This document shows, piece after piece, positions 7,631 to 17,019 of a stretch of 64,000 nt of DNA. Source of the stretch: JAURNZ01 sp036337715 (GTDB lineage Bacteria; Pseudomonadota; Gammaproteobacteria; Comchoanobacterales; Comchoanobacteraceae); NCBI GenBank assembly GCA_036337715.1, contig JAYZDS010000004.1, forward strand, positions 178,741 through 242,740, written 5' to 3'. Every line of letters starts with the position of its first letter. The stretch's first letter is position 1. A program made the position numbers and the translations under genes. The notes under the pieces are model-generated. The model searched no databases. It saw only the letters and a program-made list of their open reading frames with translations, and was not told where the DNA came from.

Positions 7631-9400
7631 TTAACTAGGAGATTTTGACCACCAAGCTTCTATGCCTAATGAATATGGCGGTTGCACACTTGGTAAAGCA
7701 AATTTATCCCAATAGGCCACCCGATACGCATCCAAATACCATTGGGGAATTAAATAATATTCCCACATTAGCACTCTGTCTAACGCATGCACATGATTCT
7801 TCATTGATTGTCTATCTTTGGCCTGAATAATTTGTGTAATCAGTGTATCGACTGCAGAATTTTTGATCCCTGATAAATTTTGACTACCTTTGATATCTGC
7901 AGTGGATGAGTGCCAATAATCCCTCAATTCATTGCCAGGGGTCAAACCTACCGCATAAGTGTAAACGGTCATATCAAAATCAAATTGCCTCAACCGGTCA
8001 ACATATTGAGAGGGGTCAACCAAACGAATCTTGACATCAATCCCTAACTGTTTCAGATTTTGCTTAAAAGGCAATATAACCCTTTCAAATGCTGGCATAA
8101 CTATTAAAATCTCAAACTCAAGGGGTTGCCTGGTGAGCTTATTAACCCTTTTTCCATGTGAAATCACCCAGCCGGCTTGAGTCAGCTGTTTATCTGCTTC
8201 AATTAATGCAGCCCTAAATTCCTGTTGATTCATTGGATAACTTCTTGAACGAGGACTTTTGAAAAACGCCTCAGGTAGTTTAGTATTTAAACCGTTAAGA
8301 ATTTCCCTTTCAGATCCAGATAAACTTACTGGTGCTGCCAATTCACTGTTATTAAAATAACTATAACTTCTTTGATATTGAGAATAAAATAAATTCTCAT
8401 TAGTCCAATTAAAATCAAAAGCAGTCGCAATGGCCTGCCTTACCGCTCTGTCTTGAAAAATATGTCTGCGTGTATTGAAAATAAAGCCTTGCATCCCTTG
8501 TGGTTGTCTATTTATCATCCGATTTTTAATGATTTTTGTTGGCTTAACTAATTCTTCCGGGTAACCTGTGACCCATAGTTTCGATGATACTTCTTGACGA
8601 AAATCATATTCATGTGATTTAAAAGCCTCAAATGCAACGGTGTCATTCATATAATAGTCCCAGCGCATCACGTCAAAATTATACAATCCTTTTCTTGCAG
8701 GATGATCTTTAGCCCAGTAATGATCATTCCTTTGATATTGAATAAATTTTCCGGGTTGATAACTACTTATTGTATAAGGCCCACTGCTGAGGGGTGCTTC
8801 AAACTGACTTGACTCAAAGTCCTTTCCGGACCAAAACGACTTTGAAAATACTGGCAATTGCCCTAAAATCTTTGGAAGCTCTTGATTTTTTGATGAATTG
8901 AGATAAAACTTAACTCGATTATCGCCCAGCATCTCCACATGACTGACATCTTGATAATAGTGACGTATACTAGGTGCGCCATATTGCATGAGCAAATTAA
9001 ATGTAAAAGCAACATCTGCTGGTTTAATGGCTGAACCATCACTAAACTTAGCATTTGGATTAAGTTCAAAAATTACGGATTTGTTGTCATCGGCAATCTC
9101 TATGCATTTTGCAACTAATCCGTATTGTGAGCTTGGCTCATCACTAGACGATACCATAAGGGTGTCATATAGAAGTCCTAGTCCAGCTGCTGGCGTACCC
9201 TTTGAAACAAATTGATTAAACGTATCAAAAGAACCAATATGATGCTGAACCATTTTACCACCTTTGGGGGCATTTGGATTGGCATAAGAAAAATGTTTGA
9301 AGGTTTTATTATATTTAGGCTCTCCGTATTTGGATATGGCATGCACACAATCTGCATAAGCTGGAACAATCAATAATAAAAATATCAAAATTCTTCTCAT
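7631..9400 (-). CDS. yejA: YejA-type peptide-binding protein of an ABC importer
   Basis: 589 residues from the ATG at 9400; an upstream in-frame start at 9454 would overlap yejF and add 18 residues before the signal peptide, so it is rejected. Signal peptide MRRILIFLLLIVPAYA, then a family-5 solute-binding domain: HFSYANPNAPKGGKM at the N-terminus of the mature part, SSGPYTISSYQPGKFIQYQR in the middle, QPQGMQGFIFNTRR further on. The YejABEF system imports peptides such as microcin C in Escherichia coli. The gene is last in its operon here, 10 bases after yejF, unlike yejABEF order in E. coli. For an intracellular bacterium it is a plausible route for host-derived peptides. Confidence 0.9.
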   Translation of the reverse strand: MRRILIFLLLIVPAYADCVHAISKYGEPKYNKTFKHFSYANPNAPKGGKMVQHHIGSFDTFNQFVSKGTPAAGLGLLYDTLMVSSSDEPSSQYGLVAKCIEIADDNKSVIFELNPNAKFSDGSAIKPADVAFTFNLLMQYGAPSIRHYYQDVSHVEMLGDNRVKFYLNSSKNQELPKILGQLPVFSKSFWSGKDFESSQFEAPLSSGPYTISSYQPGKFIQYQRNDHYWAKDHPARKGLYNFDVMRWDYYMNDTVAFEAFKSHEYDFRQEVSSKLWVTGYPEELVKPTKIIKNRMINRQPQGMQGFIFNTRRHIFQDRAVRQAIATAFDFNWTNENLFYSQYQRSYSYFNNSELAAPVSLSGSEREILNGLNTKLPEAFFKSPRSRSYPMNQQEFRAALIEADKQLTQAGWVISHGKRVNKLTRQPLEFEILIVMPAFERVILPFKQNLKQLGIDVKIRLVDPSQYVDRLRQFDFDMTVYTYAVGLTPGNELRDYWHSSTADIKGSQNLSGIKNSAVDTLITQIIQAKDRQSMKNHVHALDRVLMWEYYLIPQWYLDAYRVAYWDKFALPSVQPPYSLGIEAWWSKSPS

Positions 9401-9410
9401 AAAAATTAGT

Positions 9411-10994
9411 CTATAGAAGAATATCGCCTTCGACAAGCGCCAAGTGTGCCTCAATTAATTTTTTTGTATAGGTATGCTTAGGTTTTTTCAATAATTCGGG
9501 AACAGTATTTTTTTCAACTATTTTACCCTGATTCATTACAATGACTCGATGACATAATGCCTCAATTACCCTTAAATCATGTGTAATCAAAATGTAACTT
9601 AACTTTTTTTCTATTTGCAATTTAGCCAAAAGATTCAAGATTTGATCACGAATACTTTGATCCAATGCCGACGTAGGCTCATCTAATATTAATAACCTAG
9701 GCTTCATAATGATGGCACGAGCTATCGCGATACGCTGTCTTTGACCGCCCGAAAATTCATTTGGATATTTAAATCGATCTTTTGGAGATAGTTTTACATC
9801 ACGGAGCGCTTGCTCAACCGCCTCAATCCATAGCTTAGAGTCTTTCTTATGTTGCCTTTCAATCCCTTCACCTATGATAGCGCCGACATTCATTCGTGGT
9901 GGCAAACTAGAGAAAGGATCTTGAAACACCATCTGAATATTTGGCCTGAGTATATTTAATACCTTTTTCTTTAACTGAAGCCAATCATAGTCATTAAAGA
10001 TGACTTGGCCCGAGGCTGCCATTAAACGACACAAAGCCATAGCTAAAGTTGTTTTACCACTCCCACTTTCACCAATGATGCCTAATGACTCACCATCCAT
10101 AACATTGAAATTGATGTCTTTGATGATATTTTGAGATATTTTTTGCCAAAAATGTCCCTTGGTAAAATTGACTTCTAAATTTTTCACTTCTAGACAGTGT
10201 TTCTTTGTCGCTTGACTGGGATTTGGCCTACATGAATAAGGTTGTAATAAAGCCTTTGTATACAAAGTCGGTGGCTTAAGAAACAATTGTTTGGTTTTAT
10301 CAAAACCCTCGACCTTTCCCATACGCATGACTAACACTTCATCACATAAATATCTTACAATAGGTAAATCGTGAGTCACTAAAATCAAACTCATCCCCAA
10401 GTTTATCTGAAGCTTTTTCAACAACCTTAATATTTGCATTTGCACCATAACATCCAAGGCAGTCGTCGGCTCGTCAGCTATTAATAACTTAGGTTTGTTG
10501 GCAATGGCCATAGCAATGACAATTCTTTGCCTTTGGCCACCACTTAGCTCATGTGGCAATGCTTTCATTAAAGCTTTTGGATTTTTTAACTCAACTTGTT
10601 CAAGTAGATGGATTGATTCTTGAAACCAGTCTGCATCGGGTCGGTGCGTGACAATGGCTTCTCTTAATTGTTTTTCAACAGATTGTAGTGGGTTAAGAGC
10701 ACTCAATGGTTCTTGAAAAACCATACTGATGTCACTACCCCTTAAATGACACCAATCTTGAGGCGTCAGTGACAAGATATTTTGATCAAAAAAGGCAAGT
10801 TTTTTTGCATCTACTTTTATGTTTGGTGGTAACAAGCCCATTAACGAAAGAATTGATAACGTTTTACCGCTTCCGCTTTCGCCTACTATGGCGAGGCTTG
10901 ATGATTCAGCAAGCTCAAACTGCAAATTTTTAACCAATTGAGTTTTTTTGCCATTTAAATGATGAAAAATATTAAGTCCTTCAACCTTAATCAT
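9411..10994 (-). CDS. yejF: YejF-type double ATPase of the peptide ABC importer
   Basis: 527 residues with two ABC ATPase domains fused in one chain, as in YejF. First half: Walker A GESGSGKT at about residue 38, signature LSGGQRQR, Walker B LLIADEPTTALD. Second half: GESGSGKTTLAMAL near residue 308, FSGGQRQRIAIARA and LLILDEPTSALD. It powers import of oligopeptides through YejB/YejE. The start overlaps the yejE stop by 4 bases. Confidence 0.93.
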   Translation of the reverse strand: MIKVEGLNIFHHLNGKKTQLVKNLQFELAESSSLAIVGESGSGKTLSILSLMGLLPPNIKVDAKKLAFFDQNILSLTPQDWCHLRGSDISMVFQEPLSALNPLQSVEKQLREAIVTHRPDADWFQESIHLLEQVELKNPKALMKALPHELSGGQRQRIVIAMAIANKPKLLIADEPTTALDVMVQMQILRLLKKLQINLGMSLILVTHDLPIVRYLCDEVLVMRMGKVEGFDKTKQLFLKPPTLYTKALLQPYSCRPNPSQATKKHCLEVKNLEVNFTKGHFWQKISQNIIKDINFNVMDGESLGIIGESGSGKTTLAMALCRLMAASGQVIFNDYDWLQLKKKVLNILRPNIQMVFQDPFSSLPPRMNVGAIIGEGIERQHKKDSKLWIEAVEQALRDVKLSPKDRFKYPNEFSGGQRQRIAIARAIIMKPRLLILDEPTSALDQSIRDQILNLLAKLQIEKKLSYILITHDLRVIEALCHRVIVMNQGKIVEKNTVPELLKKPKHTYTKKLIEAHLALVEGDILL

Positions 10995-12007
10995 GACTGG
11001 GCCAACCTTGGATCCATAGCATCTCTCAAGCCTTCACCAATAAATACAAGTACACTGAGCAAAACAGACATCGTTATAAATACACTGATTCCAATCCATG
11101 GGGCATGTAGATTGTCTTTAGCTTGAGCAAGTAATAAGCCTAATGAGGGCGAGCCAATTGGCATACCAAACCCCAAAAAGTCTAACGAACTAAGTGCCAC
11201 AATATTTTCTGTCAATAAAAATGGCAGCAATGTCATGGTTGTTACCAAAGCATTAGGAAGAATATGTCTAAATATGATACTTAAATTATTAAGTCCCATA
11301 ACTTGCGCCGATTTAACATAATCAAGATTACGTTCTCTTAAAAACTCAGCTCTAACCCGACCTACAAGTCCTGGCCATGCAAAAAGCATCATGACGAACA
11401 ATAATGTCCAAAAAGAAGGCGCTATTAAACTAGCTAAAATCATTATAATGTATAGTGAAGGTAGCCCCGACCAAACCTCCAAAAAACGCTGACCAAATAA
11501 ATCGAACTTACCACCAAAATACCCCTGACATGCACCTATGAATATACCAAGCACAGAAGATATCAAGGTTAATAAGAATCCAAACAACAGTGACAACCGA
11601 ATGCCATAAATAAGATTTGCCAATATATCTCTACCTTGATCGTCTGTTCCTAATATATTTTGCCAGGTTGGTTTGGATGGCGCAGGTTCTTTCAAATTCA
11701 AGTTATGCGTATCATAGCTAAATCTTATTGGTGGCCAAATTGCCCAACCATCTTTATCTGCAACCAAGTCTGAAAAGAAACTTGTTTTGTAATTCATAGA
11801 TGTTTGAAAATAACCACCATAATCTTTCTCAGTGTAATTTTTCAACACGGGGACGTAACATTGCTTTGGCAAGCAAACAACCCAAGGTCTGTCATTAGCA
11901 ATCAATGGCGCAAAGATACTCACTAACACCAAAACTACAAAAATTCTCAGTGACCAAACAGCTCTTCGATTAAAACGAAACTTGTACTTAAAAGTATCTA
12001 CGCTCAT
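10991..12007 (-). CDS. yejE: YejE-type permease of the peptide ABC importer
   Basis: 338 residues. The protein has an N-terminal membrane segment, a periplasmic loop, and then the DppC/OppC-type permease core with the EAA-like loop (LSIIFRHILPNALV) near residue 245. The sequence GTDDQGRDILANLIYGIRLS at about residues 120-139 is the typical entry to the permease domain. It pairs with YejB. Its ends overlap yejB and yejF by 4 bases each, so the four genes are tightly coupled. Confidence 0.92.
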   Translation of the reverse strand: MSVDTFKYKFRFNRRAVWSLRIFVVLVLVSIFAPLIANDRPWVVCLPKQCYVPVLKNYTEKDYGGYFQTSMNYKTSFFSDLVADKDGWAIWPPIRFSYDTHNLNLKEPAPSKPTWQNILGTDDQGRDILANLIYGIRLSLLFGFLLTLISSVLGIFIGACQGYFGGKFDLFGQRFLEVWSGLPSLYIIMILASLIAPSFWTLLFVMMLFAWPGLVGRVRAEFLRERNLDYVKSAQVMGLNNLSIIFRHILPNALVTTMTLLPFLLTENIVALSSLDFLGFGMPIGSPSLGLLLAQAKDNLHAPWIGISVFITMSVLLSVLVFIGEGLRDAMDPRLAQS

Positions 12008-13086
12008 CCACTTTCACCAAAGTGAATGCGTCTATCAACCCAGGTATAACATAAGTCACTAATTAGATTCACAACTAAACCAAGTATTGTAAATAAATAT
12101 AACGTTCCAAACACAACTGGATAATCTCGTTGGATGGTTGCTTGATAACCAAGTAACCCTAACCCATCGAGAGAAAAAATTATCTCAATTAATAGTGACC
12201 CTGTAAAAAACATCCCGACAAAAGCTGCCGGAAAACTAGAGATTATGACAAGCATGGCATTTCTAAAGACATGTCCATAAAGCACTTTACGTTCACTAAG
12301 CCCTTTCGCTCTAGCCAAACTCACATATTGTTTATTGATTTCTTCTAAAAAAGCATTTTTTGTTAAAAGACTCATTCCTGCTATGCTACTGACGACAATT
12401 GAGATTAAAGGTAAGGTCAGATGCCAAAAGTAACTTGATATTTTTTGCATAGTCGTTAATTGATCAAAATGATCCACAAATAAACCACGCATCGGAAACC
12501 AATCTAAATAATTGCCACCGGCAAATAAAATTAATAGCAATATGGCCAATAAAAACGTTGGAATGGCATTACCAACAATGATAAAAGTTGAAGAGAGCAC
12601 ATCAAAACGGCTACCATGTCTCACAGCCTTATACACCCCTAATGGAATTGAAATCAAATACATTAGTAACGTTGACCAAATACCCAAAGATGCAGAAACA
12701 GGTATTTTTGATTTAATCAAATTAATCACTGATTCGTGCTGATAAAAACTAGTGCCTAAATCAAATACGGCATATTGCTTCAATAAAATCCAATAACGCT
12801 CACCTAAAGATTTATCAAAGCCATAACGTTTTTTTATTGATTCAATGATTTTTGAATCAATACTCTTACTGACTTCGTAACCGTTTGCTGAGCTAGAACC
12901 ATTTTGAGGCATAAAGTCACTTTGCGAACTGGTTAGGCGACCTTCTTGACCATAACCATTGAGTTTAGCGATTGCTTGCTCAACCGGTCCACCAGGGACA
13001 ATCTGAATGATAAAAAAATTAAGCGTTAAAATCCCAAGTAAGGTAGGTATTACCAACAGTAATCGTTTGATGACATATCCAAACAA
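12004..13086 (-). CDS. yejB: YejB-type permease of the peptide ABC importer (TTG start)
   Basis: 360 residues if translation starts at the TTG at 13086. That codon has an AGGAG Shine-Dalgarno sequence 7-8 bases upstream and gives the N-terminus MFGYVIKRLLLVIPTLLGIL, which lines up with the start of E. coli YejB; the alternative TTG at 13101 would lie inside the ribosome-binding site. DppB/OppB-type permease with six membrane segments and the EAA-like loop (YGHVFRNAMLVIISSFP). First gene of the yejBEF-A operon; the 126-base gap to the divergent permease gene at 13213 should hold its promoter. Confidence 0.9.
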   Translation of the reverse strand: MFGYVIKRLLLVIPTLLGILTLNFFIIQIVPGGPVEQAIAKLNGYGQEGRLTSSQSDFMPQNGSSSANGYEVSKSIDSKIIESIKKRYGFDKSLGERYWILLKQYAVFDLGTSFYQHESVINLIKSKIPVSASLGIWSTLLMYLISIPLGVYKAVRHGSRFDVLSSTFIIVGNAIPTFLLAILLLILFAGGNYLDWFPMRGLFVDHFDQLTTMQKISSYFWHLTLPLISIVVSSIAGMSLLTKNAFLEEINKQYVSLARAKGLSERKVLYGHVFRNAMLVIISSFPAAFVGMFFTGSLLIEIIFSLDGLGLLGYQATIQRDYPVVFGTLYLFTILGLVVNLISDLCYTWVDRRIHFGESG

Positions 13087-13212
13087 TTTTCGTCTCCTCA
13101 AATATTAGTCAACTCTAGCAATATACCCTGGCAACGATTTTCTATGCAAGCAAATTTCTTGCAAGTTCACCTATTTTAATTCATAGTATTGACCTTAACG
13201 AGGCGAGATGTA

Positions 13213-14433
13213 ATGACACCCACAAAAGCTCAAAAAGTCGGCGCAACGATGTTAATTGCTGGCACAGCCATAGGTGCTGGCATGTTAGGTATGCCAATCG
13301 TTTCTGGTGTCTGTGGCTACTTTCTCTCTATTTGTCTTATCCTTTTTTGTTTTGTTTTAATGCTAGCAAATTTATTTTTGCTACTCGAGGCAACACTATA
13401 CTGCAAAGATCCTTACGCAAACATTATCAGCCTTTCTAGGGAGCACCTTGGCCCGATTTGGTCAGCCGTTTGCTGGATATGTTTTATGTTATTACTGTAC
13501 GCTGTCATTGCTTCATACATCAATGCTGGTGCTGACCTTATGAGTGAGATGCTTGAATTTACTTTTCCATTAAGCATTGAAACGTGTATGTTTATTTTTT
13601 CTGTAATTTTTGGAACCATTGTATTATTTGGCGTATCGTCCATTGACAAAATGAACCGCATATTAATGCTTGGCCTGATTGTAACCTTTATAATGATCGT
13701 TGGTTTAATGACACCTTTTCTATCTTTAAAAAAACTATCCCTTAGCGGTCAAATTAAATATGTTCCTAATGCTTTTCCGATCATTGCTGCCGCATTCACT
13801 TCACACCTTGTGTTACCAAGCGTTCGTGCATATATTCAAAATACTAGAAGCTTAAAACGCATCTTATTGATTGGCAGCCTTATTCCCTTGATTCTTTATA
13901 TTATGTGGCAAACAGCTGTTATTGGCATTGCTGAGGTGAAAGGACAATACTCGCTTTTAGGCTTTGCAACTACTCGCTCTCCTATAGGTGACTTTTTAGA
14001 CTTTTTGATTATCAAGCATCGTTTATACATGATAGGTACCATCACTGAATTATTTTTCTTGTTTGCAATCACAACTTCTTTTCTTGGTGTATTACTAAGC
14101 TTGAACGACTTTTTAGCCGATGGTTTTAAAATCACAGAAAAAACTTTTAAAATTAGACTCATGTTACTTAGTTTATCTATTGTTCCACCCTTATTATTTG
14201 CAATATTTTCTCAAAGTGCATTTACGTTAACTTTAAATTTTGCAGGTTTATTCATAGCTATTCTTTACTGCATTATTCCAGCACTAGTAGTTATTAAAAA
14301 CAGAATGGCAAACAATACTGCCGAATTTATTCTACCTGGTGGTTGGCCAGTCGTTAGTGTTGTTTTAATGTTTGGTATTTTATTTGCCATTTTAAGTTTG
14401 ATGAGTAGTCAAGGCTGGTTACCTCACCCATGA
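13213..14433 (+). CDS. Aromatic amino acid permease, HAAAP family (TyrP/Mtr-like)
   Basis: 406 residues from the ATG at 13213, chosen because GAGGCGAG lies about 6 bases upstream; an ATG at 13208 is followed at once by a stop. The opening KVGATMLIAGTAIGAGMLGMP is the hallmark of hydroxy/aromatic amino acid permeases (TyrP, Mtr, TnaB). About eleven membrane segments. It would import tyrosine or tryptophan with protons; the exact substrate cannot be read from sequence. Its stop overlaps the hemE start, so the two genes share a transcript although their functions look unrelated. Confidence 0.85.
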   Translation: MTPTKAQKVGATMLIAGTAIGAGMLGMPIVSGVCGYFLSICLILFCFVLMLANLFLLLEATLYCKDPYANIISLSREHLGPIWSAVCWICFMLLLYAVIASYINAGADLMSEMLEFTFPLSIETCMFIFSVIFGTIVLFGVSSIDKMNRILMLGLIVTFIMIVGLMTPFLSLKKLSLSGQIKYVPNAFPIIAAAFTSHLVLPSVRAYIQNTRSLKRILLIGSLIPLILYIMWQTAVIGIAEVKGQYSLLGFATTRSPIGDFLDFLIIKHRLYMIGTITELFFLFAITTSFLGVLLSLNDFLADGFKITEKTFKIRLMLLSLSIVPPLLFAIFSQSAFTLTLNFAGLFIAILYCIIPALVVIKNRMANNTAEFILPGGWPVVSVVLMFGILFAILSLMSSQGWLPHP

Positions 14434-15464
14434 TGAAAGCAAGAGAACGTTTTTTAAATTTCTTAAATCACAAACCTGTCGATCGTCCACCAGTTTGGTT
14501 AATGAGGCAAGCTGGTAGGTATTTACCTGAATACCTTGCTACAAGAGAAAAAGCGCAATCGTTTAAAAACCTCTGCTATGATTCACAACTCGCTTGTGAA
14601 GTTGTGCTTCAACCTTTAAAAAGATTTGATCTAGATGCAGCCATTGTGTTTGCAGATATTCTAAATTTGGTTGAGGCTTGCGGTATTGAGGTTGAGTTTC
14701 ACGAAAATGTTGGTCCTGTTGTCACAAAACCCTTCAGAACATTAATTGATGGTGAAAGGCTTAAACCGCTAGATCATAAACTTGATAGTGTTCTAAAAAC
14801 CATACAATTAATCAAAGAAAACGCACCAGAAAAAGGCATGATTGGATTTGTTGGTAGTCCCTGGACACTTGCTTGCTATGCTGTAGAAGGGAAAATCACA
14901 AAAGACCTCAAACACATTAAACGCTTACTTTACCAAGATCCACAAACCTTAAACATACTGCTTAATCATTTTACACAATCTGCAATCCAATTTGCCCAGC
15001 AACAAATCGATGCCGGATGTGATTGCATTGTTATATTTGATACTTGGGGCGGCTATCTTGCCAATGATATGTTTAAACAGTGGTCACTATCTTTTCAAGC
15101 ACAAATTTTAGATGCCTTAAGACCATATCCCGTTTTTTTATTTTCGCGCTGGAGTTATGCTAATTTAAATGCGATTTTAGCTACCAAGCCAGCTGGCATC
15201 TGTGTTGATTGGACTTGTCCTTTACAAGAAACTCTAATGCTATGCCAGAAAAAAAATATACTACTTCAAGGTAATTTCGATCCATCCATCTTACTTGCTG
15301 ACAATACTTCTATTAATGCCATTGTGGATCAATCCTTACAACCAATCAAAGACCATAAAAACTATCTTCCTTCTCTAGGTCACGGCTTAATGCCGCATAT
15401 TGACCCCAGCAAAGTAGCTCATTTCATAGCTTATCTCAAAGACTACCCCTGGCAACTTTCTTGA
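14430..15464 (+). CDS. hemE: Uroporphyrinogen decarboxylase
   Basis: 344 residues, usual length. The N-terminal signature PPVWLMRQAGRYLPEY holds the arginines that bind the substrate carboxylates, followed by FKNLCYDSQLACEVVLQPL and DAAIVFADIL with the catalytic aspartate. GFVGSPWTLACYAVEGK and a C-terminal GHGLMPHIDP also match. The enzyme converts uroporphyrinogen III to coproporphyrinogen III in cytosolic heme synthesis. Two ATG codons in tandem (14430 and 14433) are possible starts; the first overlaps the preceding stop. No other heme gene is in the window. Confidence 0.95.
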   Translation: MMKARERFLNFLNHKPVDRPPVWLMRQAGRYLPEYLATREKAQSFKNLCYDSQLACEVVLQPLKRFDLDAAIVFADILNLVEACGIEVEFHENVGPVVTKPFRTLIDGERLKPLDHKLDSVLKTIQLIKENAPEKGMIGFVGSPWTLACYAVEGKITKDLKHIKRLLYQDPQTLNILLNHFTQSAIQFAQQQIDAGCDCIVIFDTWGGYLANDMFKQWSLSFQAQILDALRPYPVFLFSRWSYANLNAILATKPAGICVDWTCPLQETLMLCQKKNILLQGNFDPSILLADNTSINAIVDQSLQPIKDHKNYLPSLGHGLMPHIDPSKVAHFIAYLKDYPWQLS

Positions 15465-15496
15465 CTTCAAACAGATAAATGTGTCATAGTCAGTAT

Positions 15497-15679
15497 ATGG
15501 AATATGACACGAGAAAAAGGTTAGTTGTCTCAAAATCTGACCTGCCAATTTCATGCCCCTTGCCAGATGACGAAGCTTGGAGCCTGCATCCGAAAGTCTA
15601 TATCCCCCTTGATCAGACAGACGAATACACATGCCCTTACTGCAGCAGACACTTTATTTTAGATAAATCCAGCAGCTAA
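15497..15679 (+). CDS. Small zinc-finger protein, zf-CHCC type
   Basis: 60 residues from the ATG at 15497. The pattern VVSKSDLPISCPLPDDEAW, HPKVYIPL, then CPYCSRHFIL gives the Cys-His-Cys-Cys zinc ligands of the family that includes the mitochondrial complex I subunit NDUFS6 and many short proteobacterial proteins. Its bacterial role is not established. It sits between hemE and a MFS gene on the same strand, 32 bases after hemE and 2 bases before the next start, so it is probably co-transcribed with both. Confidence 0.8.
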   Translation: MEYDTRKRLVVSKSDLPISCPLPDDEAWSLHPKVYIPLDQTDEYTCPYCSRHFILDKSSS

Positions 15680-15681
15680 CC

Positions 15682-17010
15682 ATGATCCATATTCTTTCTA
15701 AATCTGTCATCCATAAAATACCCCACCCCTACATATCGGTTTTCATGGTTGGACTAGGGTCATTATTTTATATATATGAATTCTTTATTAGGGTCATTCC
15801 AAGCGTTATTACTAACGAACTGATGCATGAATTTTCACTCAATGCATCTATGCTTGGCTTTATATCATCGCTTTTTTACTATGCCTACACAGCCATGCAA
15901 ATCCCTTCAGGCTTAATGTGCGATCGATTTGGGCCCAAAAGACTTTTGATAGTCGGTTTATTTGGATGTGGTCTAGCAACCATTTTTTTTGGTAGCACTC
16001 ACTCGGCAGCATCCATTAGTGTTGCAAGGTTTATCAGTGGTGCTATGTCTGCGTTTGCTTTCATATGCCCCCTAGTCTTAACCTCAAATTGGTTTCCATC
16101 ACAATACTTCGCCTTGATTGCCGGAATCATCCAAACAATGGGATGTTTAGGGGCCATCTTTGGTGGTGGACCATTGGCTGTTCTCGTCAATCAATATGGC
16201 TGGCGAACTACGCTCAGTTACGCAGGACTGATCGGCATTGCTTTATCCTGCCTTGTTTTATTTTTTCTAAAAAACAAGCCTAAAGATGAAGAAACTCAGC
16301 TTTGGCTTAAAGCTTGTCATGCCCATACACTGGGAGATGATCATCGCATCACCAATGAATGGCAACGATTATGTAAAATCATTACTAAAAAACAAAACTG
16401 GATCATTGGCATGATTGGATTTTGTTGTTGGGGTCCCATCGCTGTTTTTGCAGAACTTTGGGGCGTACAGTCAATCACACATATGTATCAGTTATCTAAT
16501 CAAAGCGCTGCAACACATCTGCTATGGGTTTGGGTTAGCATTGGGATTATGAGCCCAATTATTGGTTGGTGGTCAGATTATATTAAAAGTAGGCGCATCC
16601 CTTTAATTTTGTGTTTTAGCCTTGGCATCGTTGCAACAGTCATCTTAAACGTAAGTCATCATTTATCATCCTTGTTTTTTGACTTTACTTTATTTTTATT
16701 GGGTAGCTCAGCCGCTGCACAACCTATCACATTTGGACTGATCAAGGACCAGAATCCAGCATCCGTTGCAGGAACAGCAATTAGTTTTAATAATATGTTA
16801 GTTATTTTTGGGGGAGTGGTATTACAACCTCTTTTTGGATGGATTTTAGATGTTTTTTGGACAGGGCAGCAAGCAAGCAATGGAGTAAGACTTTATACTG
16901 CTATTGAATACCATGACGCTATGTGGATTTTACCTTTGTGTAGCGTTGTTGGGTTGTTAGCAAGTTTATTTCTTTTACAAGAAACGCATTGTAAACGCTG
17001 TCATCACTGA
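15682..17010 (+). CDS. MFS transporter, first of a tandem pair
   Basis: 442 residues with about twelve membrane segments. The N-terminal half reads YEFFIRVIPSVITNELMHEF then GFISSLFYYAYTAMQIPSG and DRFGPKRLL, the last being the conserved loop between helices 2 and 3 of major facilitators. The YEF..R..PSV opening resembles the Pht amino acid transporters of Legionella, so uptake of an amino acid or other small nutrient is a reasonable guess (inference). It is followed after 9 bases by a clear paralogue. Confidence 0.85.
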   Translation: MIHILSKSVIHKIPHPYISVFMVGLGSLFYIYEFFIRVIPSVITNELMHEFSLNASMLGFISSLFYYAYTAMQIPSGLMCDRFGPKRLLIVGLFGCGLATIFFGSTHSAASISVARFISGAMSAFAFICPLVLTSNWFPSQYFALIAGIIQTMGCLGAIFGGGPLAVLVNQYGWRTTLSYAGLIGIALSCLVLFFLKNKPKDEETQLWLKACHAHTLGDDHRITNEWQRLCKIITKKQNWIIGMIGFCCWGPIAVFAELWGVQSITHMYQLSNQSAATHLLWVWVSIGIMSPIIGWWSDYIKSRRIPLILCFSLGIVATVILNVSHHLSSLFFDFTLFLLGSSAAAQPITFGLIKDQNPASVAGTAISFNNMLVIFGGVVLQPLFGWILDVFWTGQQASNGVRLYTAIEYHDAMWILPLCSVVGLLASLFLLQETHCKRCHH

Positions 17011-17019
17011 GAATTTTAT

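Noticed and set aside
9401..9454. Upstream start for yejA
   Set aside because: It would add 18 residues ahead of a good signal peptide and overlap yejF; the ATG at 9400 fits better.
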